Shown here: in pieces, positions 52,866-63,848 of the stretch
Layout: each line of letters opens with the position of its first letter
Numbering within the stretch: position 1 is the first letter of the stretch
NCBI RefSeq assembly: GCF_017355265.1
Contig: NZ_JADIJQ010000016.1
Location: 1-64,000 of the forward strand
Direction of reading: 5' to 3'
DNA length: 64,000 bases
Source: Tessaracoccus sp. SD287
Lineage (GTDB): Bacteria; Actinomycetota; Actinomycetes; Propionibacteriales; Propionibacteriaceae
Notes under the pieces: generated by a model
Databases searched by the model: none
What the model was told of the DNA's origin: nothing
What the model saw: the letters and a program-made list of their open reading frames with translations, nothing else
Program-made: the position numbers and the translations under genes

Positions 52866-53704
52866 TGTTGCTGCGCATCACCCACAAGACCGGCTACACC
52901 TACGAGGGTGGCGCCGAGTCGTCGTTCAACGAGGCCCGGATGGCGCCCCGCTCGACCCTGGAGCAGCAGGTGCTGCACACCCGGGTGGACATCTCCCCCA
53001 CCGCGTGGACCATGAACTGGATTGACTACTGGGGCACGTCGGTGACCACCTTCGAGGTGCATGAGCGGCACACCGAACTGGTCGTCAGTTCCTCCTCCAC
53101 CGTCGACGTGCGCCGGACCCCGTCCGACGGGCTGGGGATCTCCTGGGAACAGATGCGCTCGGATGAGGTCGCCGAAACCCACGCCGAGTACCTGCACATC
53201 TCGCCCAGCGTCCGACTGCCCCATGACCTGGCCCAGCGGGTGACCGAGATCGCCGAGGCCTCGGCCACGCCCATGGAATGTGCCCTGCAGGTGGTCGAGC
53301 TGATCACCAGCGAGGTGCGCTACGTCCCCGGTTCGACGGGCGTGCACACCCTGGCCGCCGACTCCTGGCAGGCCCGTGCCGGTGTCTGCCAGGACATGGC
53401 CCACCTGGTCATCGGGTGCCTGCGCTACCTGGGCATTCCCGCCTGTTACGTCTCCGGCTACCTGATGCCGCACCAGGAGCCCGAGGTGGGGCGTTCCTAC
53501 AGCGGGGAGTCGCACGCCTGGGCACGCTTCTGGGACGGCGAGTGGGTTGATGTCGACCCGGCGAACGGGTCGCGTCCCAGTGACCAGCACGTGGAGGTGG
53601 CCCGGGGACGCGAGTACGCCGACGTGGCACCGCTGCGTGGCATCTTCACCGGCTCGGGCGACTCGCAGATGTTCGTGGAAGTGGAACTCACCCGCCTCGC
53701 CTAA
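52865..53704 (+). CDS. Transglutaminase-like cysteine protein
   Basis: 279 residues. An N-terminal beta domain (LRITHKTGYTYEGGAESSFN) precedes the transglutaminase core with Cys in SWQARAGVCQDMAHLVIGC, His in YSGESHAWARFWDGEWVDVD and Asp in DPANGSRPSDQHVEVARGRE. The Cys-His-Asp triad is complete. Depending on the partner it could be a protease or a transferase. Third gene of the ATP-grasp/alpha-E trio, with TGATG coupling. Confidence 0.93.
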   Translation: MLLRITHKTGYTYEGGAESSFNEARMAPRSTLEQQVLHTRVDISPTAWTMNWIDYWGTSVTTFEVHERHTELVVSSSSTVDVRRTPSDGLGISWEQMRSDEVAETHAEYLHISPSVRLPHDLAQRVTEIAEASATPMECALQVVELITSEVRYVPGSTGVHTLAADSWQARAGVCQDMAHLVIGCLRYLGIPACYVSGYLMPHQEPEVGRSYSGESHAWARFWDGEWVDVDPANGSRPSDQHVEVARGREYADVAPLRGIFTGSGDSQMFVEVELTRLA

Positions 53705-53714
53705 ACCGCGAAAC

Positions 53715-54026
53715 TCACTTCGAGTCGGGTACCTGCAGGTCGGAGTGCACGATCTCCTCGATCGACACGTCGCGGAAGGTGAGCACCTTGGCCGACTTCA
53801 CGAACCGTGCCGGGCGGTACATGTCCCACACCCAGGCATCGCCCATGGACACCTCGTAGTACACGTCGCCGCCCTCGGTGCGCACCTTCAGGTCGACCTG
53901 GTTGCACAGGTAGAAGCGGCGTTCGGTCTCGACGGCGTAGGTGAAGATCCCGACGACGTCCTTGTACTCGCGGTAGAGCTCCAGCTCCAGTCGGGACTCG
54001 TAGGCCTCTAGGTCTTCTGCGCTCAT
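53715..54026 (-). CDS. DUF2469 family protein
   Basis: 103 residues: MSAEDLEAYESRLELELYRE, FYLCNQVDLKVRTEGGDVYY, YEVSMGDAWVWDMYRPARFV. Matches the actinobacterial DUF2469 (Rv2901c-like), which is regularly found beside rnhB. Function unknown. ATGA overlap with rnhB. Confidence 0.93.
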   Translation of the reverse strand: MSAEDLEAYESRLELELYREYKDVVGIFTYAVETERRFYLCNQVDLKVRTEGGDVYYEVSMGDAWVWDMYRPARFVKSAKVLTFRDVSIEEIVHSDLQVPDSK

Positions 54027-54661
54027 GATGCAGTCACTCTAGCCGCTCGTCTGACGTTCTCGAATCTCCTGCGATGGATGGGGCACGGGCCGTGCTGGTC
54101 GAGTCGGGCCTGGTGTTCGGCGGTGCAGTACCCCTTGTGAACCTCGAAATCGTAGGCCGGGTACAGGTGCGCGTACTGGGTCATGATCCGGTCACGGGTC
54201 ACCTTGGCGACCACGCTGGCGGCAGCCACGCAGGCCGCCACCCGGTCACCCTTCCAGACCGCCAGACCGGGCACCGGCAGGCCGTCCACGCTGAACCCGT
54301 CGGTCAGCACGAATTCGGGCGTGGTGCCCAGCCGGGACACCGCGCGCCGCAGCGCCTGCAGGTCGGCCACGTGCATGCCGAGCCGGTCGCACTCGTCGGC
54401 CTCGATGGCCACCACGGCCACGTCGACGGCCTTGGCCATGATCTCGTCGTAGCAGCGTTCCCGCTGGGCGGCGGTGAGCAGCTTGGAGTCGGCCAACCCC
54501 GAGATCCGGCGCGCCGGGGTGTCGGCCAGGATGACCGCCGCGGCGACCAGCGGCCCGGCGCAGGCCCCACGGCCGGCCTCGTCGGCGCCGGCCACCGGGG
54601 ACAGTCCCGCGCGCGCCAGGGCACGTTCGTAGCCGTACAGTCCCTTGCCCGGACGAATCAT
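54023..54661 (-). CDS. rnhB: Ribonuclease HII
   Basis: 212 residues with PVAGADEAGRGACAGPLVAA carrying the catalytic Asp-Glu pair, LADSKLLTAAQRERCYDEI, FVLTDGFSVDGLPVPG and VAACVAAASVVAKVTRDRIM. It removes ribonucleotides and RNA from DNA duplexes. It starts 1 bp after the lepB stop and overlaps DUF2469, consistent with one operon. Confidence 0.95.
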   Translation of the reverse strand: MIRPGKGLYGYERALARAGLSPVAGADEAGRGACAGPLVAAAVILADTPARRISGLADSKLLTAAQRERCYDEIMAKAVDVAVVAIEADECDRLGMHVADLQALRRAVSRLGTTPEFVLTDGFSVDGLPVPGLAVWKGDRVAACVAAASVVAKVTRDRIMTQYAHLYPAYDFEVHKGYCTAEHQARLDQHGPCPIHRRRFENVRRAARVTAS

Positions 54662-54662
54662 G

Positions 54663-55478
54663 TCAGCAGCCCACCCCGGCGGGTTCGATCACGGGGTCGA
54701 CGGGGGCCGGGGCGGTCGGTGGCGGCACGGCGTCGAAGACGGTCGGACGCTTCAGGGTCCCGAAGCGGTCCAGGGGCGCCACCCGCAGCAGCGCCGGCCC
54801 GACGATGTTGTCCAGCGGGACGAACGCCACCGTCCCCTGCGGCTTGCCGTCGTTCATGATGGTGGCCAGGTGGCACCGGGAGTCGCGTGAGGCGTTGCGG
54901 TTGTCACCCATCACGAAGACGCGCCCAGCCGGGACGACCACCCGGAACTCGATGGTGGCGGGCTGGGCACCGGGCGCCAGGTAGGAGCTCTCGTCCATCG
55001 AGTGGCCATTGATGACCAGTTGCCCGTCGGCGTCACAGCAGACGATCTCGTCGCCCGGCATGCCGATGATGCGCTTGAGCAGATGGTTGGTGGAGGTGTC
55101 GGGCAGCAGGCCCACGAACTGCAGCACCCGTCCCACGCCCTGGCGCGGCTCGGGCGGGGCCTCGAGCCACCCGCCGGGGTCCTTGAAGACGATGATGTCG
55201 CCGCGGGCGGCGTCGACGGGTTTGACGGCCACGACGCGGTCATTGATGGCCACCGTGTCAGCCATCGACGCCGACGGGATGACGAAGACCTGTCCCAGGA
55301 AGGCGCGCACACCGGCCGAGATGATCAGCGCCAGGACGACGACGATGGCGAGCTCACGCAGACCCCGGCCGAGCACCCCCCACCCGGATCGGTTCGGGGA
55401 CTGCCGGGGCGCGTCGGCTGCGGACTGCTGGGCAGTGTCGGCCGCGTCGTCCTCGGCAGGGGTGTCGGTGCTGGTCAA
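54663..55478 (-). CDS. lepB: Signal peptidase I
   Basis: 271 residues, TTG start overlapping the previous stop. A cytoplasmic tail precedes one membrane helix (LAIVVVLALIISAGVRAFLG). The catalytic Ser is in VIPSASMADTVAINDRVVAV and the catalytic Lys in HLLKRIIGMPGDEIVCCDAD. FVMGDNRNASRDSRCH is box E. It cleaves signal peptides on the outer face of the membrane. Together with the paralogue upstream it forms a tandem pair, of which this is the one with both catalytic residues. Confidence 0.94.
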   Translation of the reverse strand: MTSTDTPAEDDAADTAQQSAADAPRQSPNRSGWGVLGRGLRELAIVVVLALIISAGVRAFLGQVFVIPSASMADTVAINDRVVAVKPVDAARGDIIVFKDPGGWLEAPPEPRQGVGRVLQFVGLLPDTSTNHLLKRIIGMPGDEIVCCDADGQLVINGHSMDESSYLAPGAQPATIEFRVVVPAGRVFVMGDNRNASRDSRCHLATIMNDGKPQGTVAFVPLDNIVGPALLRVAPLDRFGTLKRPTVFDAVPPPTAPAPVDPVIEPAGVGC

Positions 55479-56170
55479 CAGGACGGGTCCTTCCCGGCTT
55501 CAATGATCGGATCGGGGTTGGCGGGTCGCCCCGGGATGCCTGCGTAGGGCTCCTTGCTCGGGGCAAGGTCCGTGGGGTTCCACGGCCAACCCACTCTATC
55601 GACCTGCGCCACGATCCGGTCGGTCGCCACGAGCGCCTCGACCCCGAGACTGGACAGGTAGCAGGCCGAGTGGGCCGTGCCCGGGGCATCACCGGCCACG
55701 AAGTAGCGCCCCTCGGGCACCACGACTCGGAAGCGGGTGGCGGGAAGCCGCGCCGGCACGGGGTGGCCGTTCACCCGCGCCGACCCGGTGGAGTCGCAGC
55801 AGCGCACCTCGTCACCGGGCACGCCGATGATGCGCACCATCAGTCGCGAGCCCGCCGGTGGTTGTGACAGTCGCAACCACCGCAGCGTCCTGGTCACCCT
55901 GGTGGGCCGGTCGGCGACCACGTCGTGCCAGCGGGTGTCGGGCATGATGACCACGACGGCGCCGCGCTCCAGGGCGGTCGGGGCCGCCAGCCACACGCGC
56001 GCGTCGGCGGCGATCAGCGGCTCCATGGACGTGCCGGCCCTGGCCGGGCGTCCGAGCATCGCGCCGAGCAGTCCCACGACGACCAGGGTCACCAGCGCCG
56101 TGGCAGCCACCTCCAGCACGCCCCTGGCCCGCGGCTCGGCGCGCTGCGCCGGCAGCGAGGGTGCGTCCAT
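55475..56170 (-). CDS. Signal peptidase I paralogue lacking the catalytic Lys
   Basis: 231 residues with the same architecture as the downstream lepB: one membrane helix (VAATALVTLVVVGLLGAMLG), the Ser region RAGTSMEPLIAADARVWLAA, the region SRLMVRIIGVPGDEVRCCDS and box E YFVAGDAPGTAHSACY. The position of the essential lysine (K in KRIIGMPGDE of the neighbour) is Val. The Asn/Arg of box E (GDNRNASRDS) are also altered. It is probably not a normal signal peptidase. ATG at 56170 is chosen; the open frame further upstream is Arg/Ser-rich. Confidence 0.88.
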   Translation of the reverse strand: MDAPSLPAQRAEPRARGVLEVAATALVTLVVVGLLGAMLGRPARAGTSMEPLIAADARVWLAAPTALERGAVVVIMPDTRWHDVVADRPTRVTRTLRWLRLSQPPAGSRLMVRIIGVPGDEVRCCDSTGSARVNGHPVPARLPATRFRVVVPEGRYFVAGDAPGTAHSACYLSSLGVEALVATDRIVAQVDRVGWPWNPTDLAPSKEPYAGIPGRPANPDPIIEAGKDPSC

Positions 56171-56245
56171 GCCCTCAGGGTATCGGGACAACGCCACCGG
56201 GGACCGATGTGGACCAGGGGCCGCACTGACGTTGCCAGAACGCAA

Positions 56246-56272
56246 CAAACCCCGGCCGAGGGCCGGGGTTTG
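56246..56272 (-). terminator. Hairpin terminator after rplS
   Basis: CAAACCCCGGCC pairs perfectly with GGCCGGGGTTTG around GAG. On the minus strand it lies 38 bp after the rplS stop, followed by TTGCGTT. It separates rplS from the signal peptidase genes. Confidence 0.75.
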
Positions 56273-56309
56273 CCTGCGGGGCACCGACGAATGACCGTCG
56301 GCTGCTGCC

Positions 56310-56660
56310 TCAGTTGAAGCGCTTCTCCTTGATCTTGGCTGCCTTGCCGCGCAGTCCGCGCAGGTAGTACAGCTTGGCGCGGCGCACGTCACCGTGGCGC
56401 TCGACCTCGATCTTCTCGATGATCGGGGAGTGCAGCGGGAAGGTGCGCTCGACACCGGTGCCGAAGGAGACCTTGCGGACGGTGAACGACTCGCGAACGC
56501 CGCCACCGGTGCGCGACAGCACGACGCCGGCGAACACCTGGACACGCGAGCGGCTGCCCTCGACGACCTTCACGTGAACCTTCACGGAGTCTCCGGCGCG
56601 GAACGGGGGGATGTCGTCGCGCAGCGAGCCTGCGTCCACGACGTCAAGAACATGGTTCAT
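56310..56660 (-). CDS. rplS: 50S ribosomal protein L19
   Basis: 116 residues: [80 protein letters not shown] and the basic end [13 protein letters not shown]. The ATG at 56660 is the family start. In many genomes it directly follows trmD; here trmD is 7.2 kb away. Confidence 0.97.
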   Translation of the reverse strand: MNHVLDVVDAGSLRDDIPPFRAGDSVKVHVKVVEGSRSRVQVFAGVVLSRTGGGVRESFTVRKVSFGTGVERTFPLHSPIIEKIEVERHGDVRRAKLYYLRGLRGKAAKIKEKRFN

Positions 56661-56967
56661 GATGATTTCCTCGTCAGTGCCACAGGTCACCTCGTCAGAT
56701 TCTGTCTCCGCGACGCCGAACGGTCCCCCTGTGGCAGGTGCCGGTAACGCGGACGGTTGCGAATGGACGCAACAGCGCACAAGTTTGCCACACCGTCGGG
56801 CGGGGCGCCTAATCGTGGGCCGTCCCGAACCAGCCGACCGACCGCGCGGCAGCCACCCGTCGACGAAATACCCCGCAAGGATGCAACCGTGGGTCGCCGC
56901 CGGGCGTATCCATGGTGACTGACAGGCACCCGGCCCGCAGTATGACATCACGAGAGAGGAGGCACCG

Positions 56968-57459
56968 ATGGACGAGGAGAGCTTTGATGCCCTGTACCAG
57001 ACCTCCTTCAACCGACTCGTGGCCCAGATCTACGCCATGTGCGGGAACCTGGGCGAGGCCCAGGACTGCGTCCAGGAGGCGTTCATCCGCGCCTGGGACA
57101 AGCGCAAGAAACTCGACCAGGCGCAGTCCCCGGAAGCCTGGGTCCGCACCGTGGCCTACCGGCTGGCGGTCAGCCGCTGGCGCAAGAACCGACTGGCCCG
57201 CCGTGATCCCGATCGCGCCCTGGAGCCGGTGCGCACCCAGGAACCCACCCCCGACCGCGTCGCCCTCGACCATGCCCTGGCCCAGATCTCGCCGGAACAA
57301 CGGCGGGTGATCGTGCTGCACCATTTCTGCGACCTGAGCGTCAACGAGATCGCGGCTGAGGTCGGTGCCCCGTCCGGCACCATCAAGGCCCGACTCGCCC
57401 GAGGACGAGCAGCACTCGCCCCCTTCCTCGCCGACTTCCCGGAGGTGCGACATGCCTGA
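56968..57459 (+). CDS. ECF RNA polymerase sigma factor (SigE-type)
   Basis: 163 residues. Region 2: [40 protein letters not shown]. Region 4: [40 protein letters not shown]. This is the short SigE family of actinobacterial ECF factors. GAGAGGAGG precedes the ATG. It overlaps the following membrane-protein gene by 8 bp, a typical sigma/anti-sigma arrangement. Confidence 0.93.
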   Translation: MDEESFDALYQTSFNRLVAQIYAMCGNLGEAQDCVQEAFIRAWDKRKKLDQAQSPEAWVRTVAYRLAVSRWRKNRLARRDPDRALEPVRTQEPTPDRVALDHALAQISPEQRRVIVLHHFCDLSVNEIAAEVGAPSGTIKARLARGRAALAPFLADFPEVRHA

Positions 57460-58354
57460 GCACGACCCCACCCACGATCCCTTCCAGAGCTTCCAGGAGG
57501 AGGCGAACGACGTGCAGAAGCTGACCGCCAGCGAGATCCGCCGGCTGGGCAACCGGCGCCGGACCACCCGTCGACTCGGCATCGCCAGCGGACTTGCCGC
57601 GGTGACGGCGGTGGCCGTGACGGCGCTCGCCCTGAACCTTCCCGGGCTGACCAGCACTGGCCCCGACATTGCCGCCACCCCGTCGGTGAGTTCGGTCACC
57701 ACCCCGACGGTCAGTTCGGTCACCACGCCGGCGGTGACCCCGACCCCCAGCCCCCAGGGTGTGGCCCAGCCGACCTGGGCGAATGTTCCCGAGGCGAACC
57801 TGATGTTCCCCTACGACCCCACGGCCGCGAAGCTCGCCAGCGAGTACGAGGGCTTCGGGCAGGCCGCCAGGGGCATGTGCGACCCGGGTCCGCCCTCGGC
57901 CTCCGAGGCCCAGCCCACCACCGTGCTGGTCAGGGAGTTCAACACCGACAACGCTCCGCAGGGCAAGACCGTCCTGGTGCTGGGCTACCAGAACGCGACC
58001 GACGCCTCGGCAGCGTTCGACCGGTACACCCGGGCCGCGACCAACTGCACTGAGCGCTACACCAACCACGCGGTCTACTCCGAGCCTCGGGTCCAGGTGG
58101 CCGGCTCCGAGCTTCCCTTCGATGGCAGCGCCATCAGTTCGACGCCTGCCCGCGCGGCCTACTTCGGCTTCGTGGCGTTGATCACCGGCACCGGCTTCGG
58201 CATGTGGGACGACATCATGGTGATCCAGGCCGGCACCCGCGTCATGGTGCTGACCAGCACCTTTGAGGGGCAGGACAACAACTGCCCGGTACAGGACTGC
58301 GAGTACCCGCGCAGCCTGCCCAAGCTGCTCGCGCTGCTGGACCAGGGCCAGTAG
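57452..58354 (+). CDS. Single-pass membrane protein, probable sigma-factor partner
   Basis: 300 residues. A cytoplasmic N-terminus of about 45 residues with HDPFQSFQEEANDVQKLTAS, a basic stretch (RRLGNRRRTTRRLG), one membrane helix (IASGLAAVTAVAVTALALNL), a Thr/Pro/Val linker with repeated SSVTTP units, and an exported domain containing several cysteines. No canonical zinc anti-sigma HxxxCxxC motif is visible, so an anti-sigma role is inferred only from its overlap with the sigma gene. Confidence 0.7.
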   Translation: MPEHDPTHDPFQSFQEEANDVQKLTASEIRRLGNRRRTTRRLGIASGLAAVTAVAVTALALNLPGLTSTGPDIAATPSVSSVTTPTVSSVTTPAVTPTPSPQGVAQPTWANVPEANLMFPYDPTAAKLASEYEGFGQAARGMCDPGPPSASEAQPTTVLVREFNTDNAPQGKTVLVLGYQNATDASAAFDRYTRAATNCTERYTNHAVYSEPRVQVAGSELPFDGSAISSTPARAAYFGFVALITGTGFGMWDDIMVIQAGTRVMVLTSTFEGQDNNCPVQDCEYPRSLPKLLALLDQGQ

Positions 58355-58373
58355 CTCACCACCACGGCCCGTA

Positions 58374-58420
58374 CCTGACAGGGCGCCCCCGGGAGGATTT
58401 CCCGGGGGCGCCCTGTCAGG
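58374..58420. terminator. Bidirectional terminator-like hairpin
   Basis: A 21-bp perfect stem (CCTGACAGGGCGCCCCCGGG + A with its complement) around GGATT, between the convergent sigma operon and sdhB. No T-tract, but its strength and location suit a shared terminator. Confidence 0.75.
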
Positions 58421-58442
58421 TGGTGCGTCTGGCAGCCAGTGA

Positions 58443-59188
58443 CTACTTGCCGTCGGCGGTGAACAGCGACTTCATCAAGTCGCGGTTCAACTGGCTGATC
58501 GACGACAGCGGGATGCCCTTGGGGCAGACCTGGGCGCATTCACCAATGTTGGTGCAGCCGCCGAAGCCCTCGTCGTCGTGCTGGGCGACCATGGACTTGA
58601 CCCGGCTGTACCGCTCGGGCTGGCCCTGGGGCAGCATCGCCAGGTGGGTGATCTTGGCCCCGGTGAACAGCATCGCCGAGCCGTTGGGGCAGGCCGCCAC
58701 GCAGGCACCGCACCCGATGCAGGTGGCGTTGTCGAAGGCGCTGTCGGCCTCCCGCTTGGGGGCGGGGGTCGCGTGCGCGTCCGGTGCCGAACCCGTGTTC
58801 ACCGAGATGTAGCCACCGGCCTGGATGATCCGGTCGAGGGCTCCACGGTCGACGACGAGGTCCTTGATGACCGGGAAGGCGCCGGCCTTCCAGGGCTCGA
58901 TGTCGATGGTGGCGCCATCGGCGAAGGACCGCATGTGCAGCTGGCACGTGGTGGTGTGCTGGCCGCCATGGGCGATGCCATTGATCACCACGCCGCACGC
59001 ACCACAGATGCCCTCACGGCAGTCGTGGTCGAAGGCGACCGGCTCCTCGTTGCGCTCGGTGAGGTGCTCGTTGAGCAGGTCCAGCATCTCGAGGAACGAC
59101 ATGTCCTCGGACACGCCGTCCAGCGGGTACGACACCATCTTGCCGGGAGTCTGGACGTTGGGCTGGCGCCAGATTCGCAGTGTGACCT

Positions 59189-59192
<4 letters not shown>
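58443..59192 (-). CDS. sdhB: Succinate dehydrogenase/fumarate reductase iron–sulfur subunit
   Basis: 249 residues. The plant-type 2Fe-2S region has [20 protein letters not shown] and [10 protein letters not shown]. The C-terminal ferredoxin-like domain has [20 protein letters not shown] (4Fe-4S) and [20 protein letters not shown] (3Fe-4S/4Fe-4S). It passes electrons between SdhA flavin and the membrane subunit. ATGA overlap with sdhA. Confidence 0.95.
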
Positions 59193-61206
<2,014 letters not shown>

Positions 61207-61210
<4 letters not shown>

Positions 61211-61920
61211 GGGATGACTCCAATCAGGATCAGCACGGGCGGAATCATGAAGCCCACGAACAGCAGGCCGGCAACAATTTGCGCCAGGGCCCGCAGCAGT
61301 CGGCGGGCGCCCTTGCTGGTGTTGGCGCCCAGGGTCATGAAGGCGCTGTGGAAGCCATGGGAGACGTGCATGCAGACCGCCAGCATCGCCACCGCGTAGG
61401 CGACCACGACCCACCACTCGCCGAAGCCAGCCAGGACGCGGTCGTAGGGAGCAAGGTCGGTGACGCCCGCGCCGTACCCGAAGCGCAGCACCTGTGCGGT
61501 GTACTGGAGGATGTGCATCACCAGGAACAAGACGATGATGATGCCGCCCCACATCATGGTGCGAGCAGCGTAGCTGTGCTCCATGCGCCGCACGTTCGCG
61601 TAGCGTGAGCCGCCGACGTTCCTGCGGGCACGGGTGCGCAGCTTGAAGGCCGACCACATGTGGAGGATGACGGCCGCCAGCAGGACGATCCGGAAGATCC
61701 ACAAGAACACGCCGTGGGGCAGGGCCGGATATCCGAACTCCCGGAGCCAGTGCGAGTACTCGTTGAACTCCAGACCGTTGTCTGGCAGCAGCATCTTGAA
61801 GTTGCCGAACATGTGCGCGAGGAGGAAGCCGATGAGGATCAGGCCGGAGACGGCCATGATGACCTTCGACGCCACTGTCGATCGTGTCGCTCGCTGATGA
61901 GTAGTTAGTGTTGTTGCCAC
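61207..61920 (-). CDS. sdhC: Succinate dehydrogenase cytochrome b subunit
   Basis: About 237 residues with five membrane helices: [80 protein letters not shown] and [20 protein letters not shown]. Histidines in helices ([20 protein letters not shown]) fit two haem b groups. This is the single-subunit diheme type, so no sdhD is expected. I choose the GTG at 61920; an ATG at 61968 would add 16 residues. It is first in the sdhCAB operon, with the promoter in 61921–62101. Confidence 0.9.
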
Positions 61921-62101
61921 GGACCACACCCTAGCCACCCCCAACGCCGGATGACTCGTCGGCACCACGAAAGTGGACGAATATAGCGGCCTCGAATCGA
62001 TAACGCAACAGCGTGGTTGCCTAATTGTCCAGTGAAATGGTGACCAGCGTCACAGCATCGGTGGCACCGTGGCCCGCCCGATGGCCTGGATCGCTGCCGC
62101 C

Positions 62102-63688
62102 TCACCGGACGCAGGGGGGCCGCACCGCCAGGGAAGTGCAAAAAGCCTTGCCGAATCGGTACTGCGCCGGAGCCAGTTCGGCCAGGGTCACCAGGGTGTA
62201 GCCCTGCTGCCGCAGCGTGGTCACCACGGCGGTCGTCGAGGCCCGCGAGTTGCCGTGGATGTCATGCATCAACACCACACCGCCGTTGCCGATCTGCTTC
62301 CTCAGCGTGGCCAGGATGGCCGCCTGGGCTGCGGGCTGGGTGTCCTTGGAGTGCTTCCAGTCGAGGGTGTCGACGCTCCACAGCGCCACGACCATCCCCT
62401 GCTCGGCGACGGCCGCGTCGGTCTGGGTGTTCCGGGCGCCGTAGGGCGGCCGCAGGAACAGCGGGTCGTGACCGGCGGCCGCCCGCAGGTTCTGGGCCGA
62501 CTGGGCGACCTCTCGGCTCAGCCGTTCGCCATGGGTTCGTCGCATGTCTGTGTGGAACTGGTGGTGCGAGGCGATTTCCATGCCATTCGCCGCGACGGTG
62601 GTGACCATCGTCGGGTACTGGTCGACCGAGGTGCCAAGCATGAAGAAGGTGGCCGGCGCCCGCAACTGGTGGAGTTGGGCGAGCACGTCGGCGGTCTGCG
62701 GCAGCGGGCCGTCGTCAAAGGTGAGCACCACGCACTTGGCGACCGAACAATCGGTGCCCAGCACCAACGAGGGACGCGGGTCCGGGGTGGCCGTGGGCGT
62801 CGCTGTCGGCGTGACCCCCGCAGAACTGGCGGAATTGGGTGATGTCGAGGGGGCTGGGGACGGGGGCGCTGTGCCGACCAGGGCCGGGTCGAGGTCGGCG
62901 AAGCTGGCCGGCGTGGTGGCCGCGGTGGCATACCGGGCGGCGGCTCGAGCGTGCACCCCCAAGGGGGTCAGCAGCCCTGCCGCCTCGTCGCCGGCGATGG
63001 CGAGGGGGCTGAGTTGTTGTCCGTCCACGGGTTGGAAGACGATGACGAGGTCACCGCTGCCCGAGAATCCCAGCGCGGGCCCGGTCCCGTGGGGGAAGGT
63101 CGGCTGGCTCAGCTGGGCCACGGCCCGGTCGCGATGGTCCCCGGCGAGGGCTCCCACCCTGGCCACGAGCGCGCCCCAGTGGGCCGGGGCGACCAGCGCC
63201 GTCGAGGAGAAGGAGTGGTTGCTCTGCGGGTCGTAGTAGACCACCGCCGTGGACGTGCCCGCGGCGGTGCGCGCGCGGATGCTCACCGCGACCGCCCGCG
63301 AGGAGCTGGCGACCAGCGTGGGACTGACGCTGAGCGGTCCCCCGCCGGTCCACTGGTGCTGGCGCAGGATCTGCCCTCGGACGATGTCCAGGGAGTAGGC
63401 CAGGCCCGGCAGCTGGTGGTCGACCAGCAAGCTGGTGACCGTCAGCCCTTCATGGACGAGGGTGGCCCGGCCCGCCTTCAGCAAGGACGGGTCGGGGGCG
63501 GCCAATTCGGCGCTGATGGGTGACGAGGATGGTGCTGCCGCGGTGCTGGTGGCCCGCGTCGTGGCCGGGGTGGAGCGCGAGCCGCTGCCCACATCCCCGA
63601 TCGGGGAACATCCCGTCATCGCCAGGGCGGTCGCTGCGGCCACCAGGAGAACGAACAGTCGAACGGAGGTGGGCGCGCGAGGCGTCAT
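62102..63688 (-). CDS. NodB-type polysaccharide deacetylase, probable lipoprotein
   Basis: About 528 residues from MTPRAPTSVRLFVLLVAAAT, a signal peptide ending at a lipobox-like MTGC, then a Ser/Thr/Ala linker. A central domain of unknown type resembles actinobacterial DUF3298/RsiV-like modules. The C-terminal NodB domain shows VVLTFDDGPLPQTADVLAQL (metal Asp), ASHHQFHTDM (His pair), FLRPPYGARNTQTDAAVAEQ and GVVLMHDIHGNSRAS. It probably removes acetyl groups from cell-wall glycans. An ATG 5 codons earlier (63703) is an alternative start. Confidence 0.87.
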   Translation of the reverse strand: MTPRAPTSVRLFVLLVAAATALAMTGCSPIGDVGSGSRSTPATTRATSTAAAPSSSPISAELAAPDPSLLKAGRATLVHEGLTVTSLLVDHQLPGLAYSLDIVRGQILRQHQWTGGGPLSVSPTLVASSSRAVAVSIRARTAAGTSTAVVYYDPQSNHSFSSTALVAPAHWGALVARVGALAGDHRDRAVAQLSQPTFPHGTGPALGFSGSGDLVIVFQPVDGQQLSPLAIAGDEAAGLLTPLGVHARAAARYATAATTPASFADLDPALVGTAPPSPAPSTSPNSASSAGVTPTATPTATPDPRPSLVLGTDCSVAKCVVLTFDDGPLPQTADVLAQLHQLRAPATFFMLGTSVDQYPTMVTTVAANGMEIASHHQFHTDMRRTHGERLSREVAQSAQNLRAAAGHDPLFLRPPYGARNTQTDAAVAEQGMVVALWSVDTLDWKHSKDTQPAAQAAILATLRKQIGNGGVVLMHDIHGNSRASTTAVVTTLRQQGYTLVTLAELAPAQYRFGKAFCTSLAVRPPCVR

Positions 63689-63814
63689 GACAACAAGTCC
63701 CATCGAGAAAGGCCTTCAGGGGGGCCACGGTGCTGTCCTCGGTCCCCCGGTTGGGGCCCACGCTAACGCCGTGGCGGGTCATCCCGGTCGTCGGGTCTGT
63801 CCGGGCGCGCCGGT

Positions 63815-63848
63815 CGATCAGGGCGCGGGGTCGATCAGGGCGCGGGGT
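63815..63848. repeat. 17-bp tandem duplication at the trmD stop
   Basis: GATCAGGGCGCGGGGTC occurs twice in a row and starts a third time. One unit contains the trmD stop codon, so copy number would alter only sequence after the stop. Confidence 0.8.

Noticed and set aside
63815-63848. Phase-variable repeat affecting trmD
   Set aside because: The repeated unit lies at and after the stop codon and is 17 bp, so changes in copy number would not alter the protein.
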